DNA of 21,282 nt from an uncultured Clostridium sp. (GTDB lineage Bacteria > Bacillota > Clostridia > Clostridiales > Clostridiaceae): positions 1 through 21,282 of the forward strand of contig NZ_CAKVKB010000057.1 of NCBI RefSeq assembly GCF_934754915.1, given 5' to 3'. The notes under the pieces are model-generated. The model was not told the origin of the DNA and did no database searches. It saw only the letters and a program-made list of their open reading frames with translations. Both the position numbers and the translations under genes were made by a program. Shown piece by piece: positions 15,580 through 21,282 of the stretch (the stretch's first letter is position 1; each line of letters begins with the position of its first letter).

Positions 15580-15651
15580 ACTAGGATCCCCCTTCGAATT
15601 ATATTAATTTTTAATCTTCTAACCATTTTGAATAATATTAAATTCAACATT

Positions 15652-15669
15652 TTGTTATAATATTAACAA
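15652..15669. promoter_or_regulatory. Rex operator in the crt leader
   Basis: TTGTTATAATATTAACAA matches the Rex consensus TTGTTAA-N4-TTAACAA at 13 of 14 defined positions. It lies about 30-50 nt downstream of the predicted crt start site, where bound Rex could block elongation. rex itself is the next gene upstream. Confidence 0.82.
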
Positions 15670-15685
15670 ATACAGACAAAATAAT

Positions 15686-15700
15686 TGGAGCCACGCTCCA
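15686..15700 (-). promoter_or_regulatory. 5'-terminal hairpin of the crt operon mRNA
   Basis: TGGAGC-3 nt-GCTCCA is a GC-rich perfect stem in AT-rich surroundings. The -10 box ends at 15708, so the transcript should start at about 15701, right at the base of this stem. 5'-terminal stems are known to protect bacterial mRNA from decay; this role is inferred here. Confidence 0.6.
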
Positions 15701-15707
15701 TAATCAA

Positions 15708-15736
15708 ATTATAATACTTTGTTAATTTTTTTGCAA
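15708..15736 (-). promoter_or_regulatory. Promoter of crt-bcd-etfB-etfA-hbd
   Basis: On the minus strand TTGCAA (15731-15736) and TATAAT (15708-15713) are 17 bp apart. The -35 and spacer overlap a second Rex-like site. Confidence 0.8.
15719..15736. promoter_or_regulatory. Second Rex-like operator, over the crt -35
   Basis: TTGTTAATTTTTTTGCAA has one perfect half-site (TTGTTAA) and a degenerate second half (TTTGCAA), 12 of 14 defined positions. It overlaps the -35 box and spacer, the classic place for repression by exclusion. Weaker than the leader site. Confidence 0.6.
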
Positions 15737-15851
15737 TAAAATATTACCATTTATGAGCATTTTTTTTATAGATTCTTTATATTTCATAATGGGTATATAT
15801 TTATTATATATAGGTTTTTTATTCAAAGTATTTATTAAAGTTCTTAATAAA

Positions 15852-15903
15852 ATTAATTTCAGCTTCCAATATTTAAAATTATATATTGGAGATTGAAATT
15901 AAT
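15852..15903. repeat. Long hairpin between rex terminator and crt promoter
   Basis: The 21-nt arms (ATTAATTTCAGCTTCCAATAT and its partner at 15883-15903) pair except for three central positions, with a 10-nt loop. On the minus strand TTTTATTAA follows, so it could be a weak second terminator or the 3' end of a short RNA. The rest of 15740-16030 is AT-rich with no gene. Confidence 0.55.
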
Positions 15904-16031
15904 GATTTAAAATAAAGTATCAAATCTTTTTAAAATTTCTTTGATATTTTTATATATCAGATGAATTCGAAATATAATTTTAATCTTCTAAGTATATGTG
16001 TATATCTTATTCATTAAATAAATCATAAAAC

Positions 16032-16075
16032 AAAAAAGCATTTGAAGTATTTATATCTCCTTCAAATGCTTTTTT
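16032..16075. terminator. rex terminator
   Basis: A perfect 16-bp stem (AAAAAAGCATTTGAAG with complement at 16060-16075) starts 4 nt after the rex stop codon and carries A and T runs on both sides. It isolates rex from the crt operon. Confidence 0.95.
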
Positions 16076-16078
16076 ATT

Positions 16079-16714
16079 TTAATTATCTTGTTCATTCAAT
16101 AAATAAATCAAGGTCATTAAACTTTCACTTAAATGAACATTCTCTACTTTTACTTGATCCGGCACCACTAAATCCACAGGTGCAAAATTCCATATTGCTC
16201 TTACTCCGCCTTTAATCAGTTCATCAGCTACATTTTGAGCATTTTTTCTTGGAACACAGATTATACCAATATCTATTCCTTCATTTTCTACTATTGTTCT
16301 CATTTCATCTATATCTTGAATTTCTACATCTCTTATTTTCATTCCTATTAATTTAGGATTAGCATCAAATATCACTTTGATTTTAAATCCAAGATCTTCA
16401 AATCTTGAATAATTAGATACTGCCTGACCTATATTTCCTGCACCAACTAATGCTGCTTGATATCCTCTATCTAATCCTAAAATAGATTTTATTTGATTAT
16501 ATAATTCTGTTACATTATATCCATATCCTTGCTGTCCAAAATCTCCAAAGCAATTTAAATCTTGTCTAATTTGAGATGCAGTAAATCCGATTTTTTCTCC
16601 CAATTCTTTTGAAGAAATTCTATCTACTTCATTTCTTTTAAGTTCGCCGAGATATCGGTAATACTTTGGCAATCTTTTAATAACTGCCATAGATATATTT
16701 TTATTCTTCTCCAT
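16079..16714 (-). CDS. rex: Redox-sensing transcriptional repressor Rex
   Basis: Dimeric repressor that releases DNA when NADH rises relative to NAD+. In clostridia it controls fermentation genes including crt-hbd. The 211 residues carry an N-terminal winged helix (about 10-75; SSKELGEKIGFTASQIRQDL is the recognition region). The Rossmann domain has ALVGAGNIGQAV (GAGNIG at 91-96) and acidic Asp117 at the end of the second strand. The C-terminal helix swaps between subunits. AAGGAG lies 9 nt before the ATG. It is monocistronic, with its own terminator. Rex-like operators just downstream, in front of crt, support direct control of the neighbouring operon. Confidence 0.97.
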   Translation of the reverse strand: MEKNKNISMAVIKRLPKYYRYLGELKRNEVDRISSKELGEKIGFTASQIRQDLNCFGDFGQQGYGYNVTELYNQIKSILGLDRGYQAALVGAGNIGQAVSNYSRFEDLGFKIKVIFDANPKLIGMKIRDVEIQDIDEMRTIVENEGIDIGIICVPRKNAQNVADELIKGGVRAIWNFAPVDLVVPDQVKVENVHLSESLMTLIYLLNEQDN

Positions 16715-16732
16715 CCTATTTTCTCCTTATTT

Positions 16733-16762
16733 AGTATAATTTTTAACAATCCATCTTACAAT
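16733..16762 (-). promoter_or_regulatory. Likely rex promoter
   Basis: On the minus strand TTGTAA (16757-16762) and TATACT (16733-16738) have an 18-bp spacer. A TTGTTAA half-site lies in the spacer (16744-16750), but the second half is poor. Autorepression is only a possibility. Confidence 0.5.
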
Positions 16763-17168
16763 TTATACTTAATTATCCTAAAATAAACACAAGTCTAAAA
16801 TTTTGTATATTATAGTATTTCATATAACATATCATAAAAATCTTTTATTGAGATTTTTATATCTTTACTAACTATAAAATATATACCATCATATTATACT
16901 CCATGTTTAATAATAATGCCATACTTATATACTTCATATGAAACTTAAAAATTGTAATTTTATAAACAAAAATATCCTAATAAAATTTTTATTGCACATC
17001 AACATTAAAATATTTTCTTAAAAAACCTTGCTTTATTTTTAACAAAGTTTCCTATTTGTTGTGTTAAATATTATAATTTTCTAAACAATTTAACTTAATA
17101 TATTTATATGATTACTAATGTCTTTAAAAATTATGTATACATAAAATTCAAATTTCCATTTTATATAT
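16763..17168. other. AT-rich non-coding region upstream of rex
   Basis: No credible gene. One perfect 10-bp hairpin (ATAAAAATCT, 7-nt loop, AGATTTTTAT at 16834-16860) lies about 75 bp upstream of the rex -35 without a T run. A weak TTGTTAA half-site occurs near 17035. Nothing else recognised. Confidence 0.5.
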
Positions 17169-17225
17169 AAAAAGACTATTTTAAAATCATATGCTTCAAA
17201 AAGCAAAATAAATTTTAAAACAGCC
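17169..17225 (-). terminator. Terminator of the phospholipase C-like gene
   Basis: On the minus strand a 14-bp stem pairs 17212-17225 with 17174-17187, including two G-U pairs. A small GCTT/AAGC hairpin sits in the loop, and TTTTT follows. It lies 15 nt beyond the stop codon. Confidence 0.8.
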
Positions 17226-17240
17226 ATTTTTAATTTCAAT

Positions 17241-17852
17241 CTATACTATATTCTTATTTTTATACAAAACTACATTTTTATTTGATAGTGCTTTATTTTT
17301 AAATACATTATTAAGAATCATATTTATGATACTATCACATACATAATATGAAAATACCAAATCATTATAATAACTTATCGTTCCATTATATTGATTCTGC
17401 AGTTCTTCAATAAATTCTTTAACATTTTTCTTAGTTACATTTGTATTTATAATCTTTGCAGGTTTATAATTCTTACAAAATTTAGCCAATTTTTGTTCAT
17501 ACATCATATGCTGTTTTACTGCATTAGTACTTTTAAATTCCCATCTATAATAATGTGGTGCACAGAAAAAATCACATAAAAAATGGCATACTACTCCAAG
17601 TTCCTCTGAAAATTTTCCCAGCTTCACATCATAATACACTTCTTCTAATGTAAGAGAAGATAAATTCACTATTTTTTCAATTATCATGTCAATACTTTCA
17701 GCATAATAATGTTTCTTCATTTTATATTTAGGTGTACAATCAGGTTTTATGTTTCCCCAAATAAATCGGTTCTTATTAATCAAATAAACGCTTTTACTAT
17801 TTGCATACTTTAAAATATTCTCACCCATAATTTTGTGAGTATTAATCATCAA
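17241..17852 (-). CDS. Zinc-dependent phospholipase C-like protein, leaderless
   Basis: The 203 residues keep the zinc-ligand order and spacing of the phospholipase C family (B. cereus PLC, alpha-toxin N-domain): His6, Asp38 (GNIKPD), His48 (KHYY), His90/Asp94 (VCHFLCDF), His100 (APH), His115 and Glu119. There is no signal peptide, so the mature Trp1, whose N-terminus binds zinc in the secreted enzymes, is absent; the protein should stay in the cytoplasm. The start at 17852 has only a weak, distant AGAGGAAG; the next codon is also ATG. It has its own promoter and terminator and is not part of nagAB. Substrate unknown; a hydrolase of phosphoesters is likely. Confidence 0.85.
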   Translation of the reverse strand: MMINTHKIMGENILKYANSKSVYLINKNRFIWGNIKPDCTPKYKMKKHYYAESIDMIIEKIVNLSSLTLEEVYYDVKLGKFSEELGVVCHFLCDFFCAPHYYRWEFKSTNAVKQHMMYEQKLAKFCKNYKPAKIINTNVTKKNVKEFIEELQNQYNGTISYYNDLVFSYYVCDSIINMILNNVFKNKALSNKNVVLYKNKNIV

Positions 17853-17903
17853 GATTTAACCACTTCCTCTAAAATTATTAGCACTCTATATCTCTTCTGC
17901 TTG

Positions 17904-17932
17904 ATTATATTTTAATTATACTTTTAGTGCAA
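17904..17932 (-). promoter_or_regulatory. Promoter of the phospholipase C-like gene
   Basis: On the minus strand TTGCAC (17927-17932) and TATAAT (17904-17909) have a 17-bp spacer. This gives a 40-50 nt leader. Confidence 0.75.
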
Positions 17933-17997
17933 ATATATAAATCTTTCCATATATATTATGATAATACTCACATGAATTATTTACAATATTTATTTTT

Positions 17998-18723
17998 TTA
18001 AATCAAATCATAAACTTCTTTTTCTACAATTACAGTTACATCTTGATGTAATTGTAACATTGTTGATGGATTTTGAGTTGTTATTTCTCCATCAATCAAT
18101 TGTTTAACAGCTTTAGCTTTATCTTTTCCTTTAACCATCAAAATTATCTTTTTTGCATGCATTATCATTCCCACACCCATTGTAATTGCATACTTTGGCA
18201 CTTCTTCTATAGAATTAAAAAATCTAGAATTTGCATTTATAGTACTTTCTGCTAATTTTACTTTATGTGTTCCATAAACCAAAACATCATTAGGTTCATT
18301 AAATCCGATATGTCCATTTGCCCCTATTCCAAGAACTTGAATATCAATTCCTCCAAGCTCCTCTATTTTTTTGTCATACTCTTTACATTCTTTTTCATAA
18401 TCATCTTCCATTCCATTTGGAACAAAAGTTTTATCTTTATTAATATTTATATGATTAAATAAATTATTATCCATAAAATATCTATAACTTTGATCATTTT
18501 CTCCAGTCAAGCCCACATATTCATCTAAATTCACAGTTGAAACTTTTGAAAAATCTATTTCACCATTATTATTCATTTTTATAAGTTCTTTATACATTCC
18601 TATAGGAGTGCTTCCAGTAGCCAATCCTAAAACTGCATTTTGCTTTCTTTCCATTGTCTCTTTTATAATATTTGCAGCTACCCCACTCATCTTTTCATAA
18701 TTTTCTACAACTAATATTTTCAT
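17998..18723 (-). CDS. nagB: Glucosamine-6-phosphate deaminase
   Basis: Converts glucosamine-6-phosphate to fructose-6-phosphate and ammonia, feeding amino sugars into glycolysis. The 241 residues are the short Gram-positive form, without the longer allosteric C-terminus of the E. coli enzyme. They include GLATGSTPIGMY (phosphate loop, 33-44), NLDEYVGL with Asp67, and GIGANGHIGFNEP with His138 and Glu143. Asn136 stands where E. coli has Asp141, as in other short NagBs. GGGAGG precedes the ATG. It follows nagA by 80 bp with no terminator between, so one operon is likely. No clear terminator after it was found. Confidence 0.97.
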   Translation of the reverse strand: MKILVVENYEKMSGVAANIIKETMERKQNAVLGLATGSTPIGMYKELIKMNNNGEIDFSKVSTVNLDEYVGLTGENDQSYRYFMDNNLFNHININKDKTFVPNGMEDDYEKECKEYDKKIEELGGIDIQVLGIGANGHIGFNEPNDVLVYGTHKVKLAESTINANSRFFNSIEEVPKYAITMGVGMIMHAKKIILMVKGKDKAKAVKQLIDGEITTQNPSTMLQLHQDVTVIVEKEVYDLI

Positions 18724-18803
18724 AATAATTCCTCCCTTAATTATTTAGTCCATTTTTTATTTTTTCAATTCTGAGATCTCACTATTCTCTATAATAATCA
18801 AAT

Positions 18804-19937
18804 TTAATTTGTTAATTCTTCTCCTGATATAAATACCTTTTTTATATTTATATCATCATCAAATAATATTAAATCTGCATCATATCCTTCTTTTATCATT
18901 CCTTTATGATTATCAACTTTACAATGTACTGCTGGATTATAAGATGCCATTCTGACTGCATTAAACAATGGAATATTTAGTTCCTTATATATATTTCGTA
19001 CTGCTTTATCCAATGTCAGAACAGAACCAGCTAAAGCTCCATTTTTTAGTCTTGCTGCACAATCTTTCACTATAACATCCTGTCCTCCAAGGGTATACAT
19101 TCCATCTTCCATGCAACATGCCATCATTGCATCAGTAATCAAAATTAATTTATCAACACCTTTTTGCTTATATGCAATTTGTAATGCTGGATATGAAACA
19201 TGAATACCATCACATATAACTTCTGCTGTTATATCACTAGTAAATACTGCTCCTATAACACCAGTTTCTCTATGATTAAATGGAGTCATTGCATTATATA
19301 AATGAGTTGCATGTGATACTCCCCATTCTATATGATCAATAGTTTCCTCATAAGTAGCCCTTGTATGTCCTGTTGAACAGATTACACCCGTTTTTGCTAT
19401 GTATCTAACCAATTCTTCAGCTCCATAAACTTCTGGTGCAATTGTTATACTAATAATTTCATCTTCATATCCTTCAACAATTTCTTTATATTTAGAAACA
19501 CTTGGATTTAAAAGATATTTCTCATTTTGAGCTCCTAATGCTTCTTTACTTACAAATGGGCCTTCTAAATGTACTCCTAAAACACCTGCTCCTTTAGTTC
19601 CTGTAATAATGCATTGTTTTATTGCATCTAATGCTTTTCTAATATCTTCAACAGACTGAGTCATTGTAGTTGGTACAAATGATGTTGTTCCATGTTTTAC
19701 TATTGCTTTTGAAATAGTATTTATGGATTCTACAGTGCCATCCATAGTATCACAATTTCCTGCTCCATGAATATGAATATCTATAAAACCAGGTGATAAA
19801 TATAATCCATTTGCATCTACAATTTCTTCACCTTGATAATCTTTAGGATTTATTTCTCTTATCTTCCCATTTTCAATTAATACACTGCCTTCTTCTATCT
19901 TATCTAGATAAATAATTCTGCAATTTTTAATAATCAT
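18804..19937 (-). CDS. nagA: N-acetylglucosamine-6-phosphate deacetylase
   Basis: Removes acetate from GlcNAc-6-phosphate, giving the NagB substrate. The 377 residues form the amidohydrolase TIM barrel: GFIDIHIHG (His55, His57), LEGPF with metal ligand Glu125, CSTGH with His191, ATHLYNAM with His212, and LITDAM with catalytic Asp269. A C-terminal beta segment ends DADLILFDDD. AAGGAGG precedes the ATG. It is first in nagA-nagB, and its promoter is flanked downstream by a NagR/DasR-like palindrome. The acetate could enter the same fermentation pools as the crt operon. No GlcNAc transporter is in the window. Confidence 0.97.
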   Translation of the reverse strand: MIIKNCRIIYLDKIEEGSVLIENGKIREINPKDYQGEEIVDANGLYLSPGFIDIHIHGAGNCDTMDGTVESINTISKAIVKHGTTSFVPTTMTQSVEDIRKALDAIKQCIITGTKGAGVLGVHLEGPFVSKEALGAQNEKYLLNPSVSKYKEIVEGYEDEIISITIAPEVYGAEELVRYIAKTGVICSTGHTRATYEETIDHIEWGVSHATHLYNAMTPFNHRETGVIGAVFTSDITAEVICDGIHVSYPALQIAYKQKGVDKLILITDAMMACCMEDGMYTLGGQDVIVKDCAARLKNGALAGSVLTLDKAVRNIYKELNIPLFNAVRMASYNPAVHCKVDNHKGMIKEGYDADLILFDDDINIKKVFISGEELTN

Positions 19938-19983
19938 ATTTTATCCTCCTTAATTTATTAATAATATTAATTCATCTTGCCAA

Positions 19984-19999
19984 ACTGGTAATTACCACT
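19984..19999. promoter_or_regulatory. NagR/DasR-type operator 1, nagA leader
   Basis: ACTGGTAATTACCACT is a near-perfect palindrome (one mismatch) resembling the NagR/DasR site ACTGGTctagACCAGT. It lies just downstream of the nagA -10 box (20011-20016), where bound regulator would block transcription. Confidence 0.8.
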
Positions 20000-20010
20000 T
20001 CTTTAATATT

Positions 20011-20039
20011 ATTATATCTGCATACCAATATTATTTCAA
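20011..20039 (-). promoter_or_regulatory. Promoter of nagA-nagB
   Basis: On the minus strand TTGAAA (20034-20039) and TATAAT (20011-20016) have a 17-bp spacer. Operator 1 follows 11 bp downstream. Confidence 0.8.
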
Positions 20040-20060
20040 GTATATTTATATATTTTATTA

Positions 20061-20080
20061 TAGGTTATCGCTAAAACCTA
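20061..20080. repeat. Imperfect palindrome between the nag operators
   Basis: TAGGTTATCGCTAAAACCTA pairs at 8 of 10 positions around a central CG. It loosely resembles a catabolite (cre) site, matching 8 of 11 defined positions, and lies 22 bp upstream of the nagA -35. Role uncertain. Confidence 0.35.
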
Positions 20081-20151
20081 CTAATATCACTGAGTTATTG
20101 CTTTTTTATAATTATTTATTTATTATTATATTATAAAAATTCTTATGCAAA

Positions 20152-20167
20152 ACTGGTAATTACAACT
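20152..20167. promoter_or_regulatory. NagR/DasR-type operator 2, upstream of gntR
   Basis: ACTGGTAATTACAACT shares 15 of 16 bases with operator 1 but has a weaker right half. It lies 65 bp upstream of the regulator's -35 box. The two centres are 168 bp apart. Confidence 0.7.
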
Positions 20168-20195
20168 TTATATAAAAATTAAACATTTCAAAACA

Positions 20196-20227
20196 CATGT
20201 ATTTAATTCTTACAAAATAAATACATG
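20196..20227. repeat. Perfect 10-bp inverted repeat before the gntR promoter
   Basis: CATGTATTTA (20196-20205) with its exact complement at 20218-20227 and a 12-bp centre. It ends 5 bp upstream of the -35 box, a typical position for an activator or repressor site. No matching regulator recognised. Confidence 0.55.
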
Positions 20228-20232
20228 GTAAA

Positions 20233-20262
20233 TTGATTTTTAGTGCTAAATAATACTATAAT
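20233..20262 (+). promoter_or_regulatory. Promoter of the GntR regulator gene
   Basis: TTGATT (20233-20238) and TATAAT (20257-20262) have an 18-bp spacer, 34 bp before the start codon. Confidence 0.7.
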
Positions 20263-20296
20263 TAATTAGATTAATTTGAGAGAGGTGTATTTTGTA

Positions 20297-21025
20297 ATGG
20301 ACAATAAAATAGATAAAGATTCGAAAACGCCACTATATATACAACTGATGAATATACTCATTCACAAAATAGAACACTCTATGCAGGAAGATGACAAGCT
20401 TGATTCAGAACGAGATATATGTCTAAGATATGATGTAAGCAGAACTACTGTAAGACAGGCATTAGATGAATTAGAAAAAAGAAAATATATTTATAAGGTT
20501 CAAGGAAAGGGCAATTTTGTTTCTCCTAAAATAGCTGCACTTGATTTAACAAATGTATCTTCATTTACTGACCAAATGAAAAAACTTGATAAAATTCCAA
20601 GCTCTAAATTATTGGCTTTTGAAATAATTGAGCCAGATCATAAGATTATTAACAAACTAAATTTAAAAATAAACTCTCTTGTTTTTAAAATTATTAGATT
20701 AAGACTTGCAGATGATATACCTCACATGTATGAAATAACTTATCTTCCTTATGATAAATTTGAAGGATTAACAAGAGAACTATTAACAGAAAATTCCATG
20801 TACAATGTATTAGAAAATAAATTTAATATAAAAATTTCCTCTGCTGATGAAATTCTTGAAAGTATACTTATAAACAAGATTGAAAGCATATATTTAAATG
20901 TTCCTCAAGGAAATCCAGGACTAAAAATAGAACGAATTTCTTATGAAAATAATATTATAGTTGAATATACTGTAAGTATTGCACGAGCAGATAAATTTAA
21001 GTATAAAGTTCATTTGAAAAGCTAA
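20297..21025 (+). CDS. nagR: GntR/HutC-family regulator, probable NagR
   Basis: Likely repressor of amino-sugar use, sensing GlcNAc-6-P or GlcN-6-P (family knowledge of NagR/DasR). Start chosen at ATG 20297, which has AGAGGTG at 8 nt; the upstream TTG at 20276 overlaps that ribosome site. The 242 residues have a winged helix at about 5-75 (TPLYIQLMN, DSERDICLRYDVSRTTVRQA, GKGNFV). A UTRA ligand domain follows, with EYTVSIARADKFKYKVHL at the end. It is divergent from nagA-nagB with two palindromes between them, the usual arrangement for local control. The precise effector is inferred. Confidence 0.9.
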   Translation: MDNKIDKDSKTPLYIQLMNILIHKIEHSMQEDDKLDSERDICLRYDVSRTTVRQALDELEKRKYIYKVQGKGNFVSPKIAALDLTNVSSFTDQMKKLDKIPSSKLLAFEIIEPDHKIINKLNLKINSLVFKIIRLRLADDIPHMYEITYLPYDKFEGLTRELLTENSMYNVLENKFNIKISSADEILESILINKIESIYLNVPQGNPGLKIERISYENNIIVEYTVSIARADKFKYKVHLKS

Positions 21026-21027
21026 AT

Positions 21028-21094
21028 ATAAAAGGAAATAATAATCTATGTCATTTAAATCAGTTCATTAATATAAATTATTATTTCCTTTTAT
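21028..21094. terminator. Terminator after the GntR gene
   Basis: A perfect 18-bp stem (ATAAAAGGAAATAATAAT with complement at 21077-21094) encloses a 31-nt loop. It begins 2 nt after the gntR stop, and TTTATAA follows. It could also serve a minus-strand transcript. Confidence 0.7.
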
Positions 21095-21125
21095 TTATAA
21101 AAATTTCTCAAATTCAAGATTATAT

Positions 21126-21228
21126 CTAGTTAATTACAATTCCCTCCCAGTCAGGAAATTTTATAGTTATAGGCTTATCTAAAAATTATTTCCTCCAATG
21201 ACATATGACATTTATTTAATTTTCTCAA
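21126..21228 (-). pseudogene. Possible decayed gene remnant
   Basis: On the minus strand one frame reads FLDKPITIKFPDWEGIVIN and then a stop, but is closed by TAA directly before it. A frame one base away reads LRKLNKCHMSLEEIIF up to the same point. Adding one T to the TTTTT at 21181-21185 would join both. Upstream frames hold further stops. The protein-like tail suggests the 3' end of a degraded gene. Family not recognised; could be chance. Confidence 0.25.
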
Positions 21229-21282
21229 CTATAAAATATATTTTATAAATTAAAGAATACATTTATATGTTAATTCCTATTC

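Noticed and set aside
16733..16750. Rex site in the rex promoter
   Set aside because: Only one good half-site (TTGTTAA); the second half matches 3 of 7, which is expected by chance in AT-rich DNA. Kept only as a remark on the promoter.
17878..17886. TTAGCACTC, a CIRCE half-site upstream of the phospholipase C-like gene
   Set aside because: The matching GAGTGCTAA at a 9-bp spacing is absent, so it is not a CIRCE operator.
20276..20296. TTG start for the GntR regulator
   Set aside because: The codons contain the ribosome site for ATG 20297, and family proteins start near the MDNKIDKDSKTPLY position.

Overview
The window is low-GC (AT-rich intergenic DNA, A/T-ending codons, strong AGGAGG ribosome sites). 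It carries a complete butyrate operon behind rex, a purine operon under a guanine riboswitch, CIRCE-controlled groESL and a clostridial type [FeFe]-hydrogenase. This fits a saccharolytic, butyrate-forming Clostridium sensu stricto (C. butyricum / C. beijerinckii type). The species is inferred from gene content and order, not from a database match. Almost all genes are on the minus strand.

Layout. 1-610: a higher-GC patch holding a truncated foreign reading frame and a probable mobile-element end, abutting the 3' end of guaA. 611-4000: guaB-guaA (GMP synthesis from IMP) with a sigma-A promoter, a guanine riboswitch aptamer and an intrinsic terminator upstream. 4158-4586: a lone type IV pilin-like gene. 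4736-6935: groES-groEL with a perfect CIRCE operator and a terminator. 7147-8634: a group-B-like [FeFe]-hydrogenase, divergent from a small HNH nuclease gene (8887-9189) across an AT-only palindrome. 9260-10210: an OGG1-like 8-oxoguanine DNA glycosylase. 10211-10752: non-coding DNA with two structured repeats.

10753-15736: crt-bcd-etfB-etfA-hbd, the acetoacetyl-CoA to butyryl-CoA core. It has its own promoter, two Rex-like operators, a 5'-terminal hairpin, and an intercistronic hairpin before hbd. 16079-16762: rex, the NADH/NAD+ sensing repressor that probably controls that operon. 17169-17932: a leaderless zinc-dependent phospholipase C-like gene with its own promoter and terminator. 17998-20297: nagA-nagB (GlcNAc-6-P to fructose-6-P) divergent from a GntR/HutC regulator; two NagR/DasR-like palindromes in the shared region are spaced 168 bp apart. 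21026-21282: a terminator and a possible decayed gene remnant.

The genes are mostly housekeeping and central fermentation. The most informative signals are regulatory: the riboswitch with its antiterminator, the Rex operator pair with a hairpin at the predicted 5' end of the operon mRNA, the paired NagR sites, and several inverted repeats that no gene explains. I did not find tRNA, rRNA, CRISPR arrays or an intact transposase. I saw no clearly undescribed multi-gene system.
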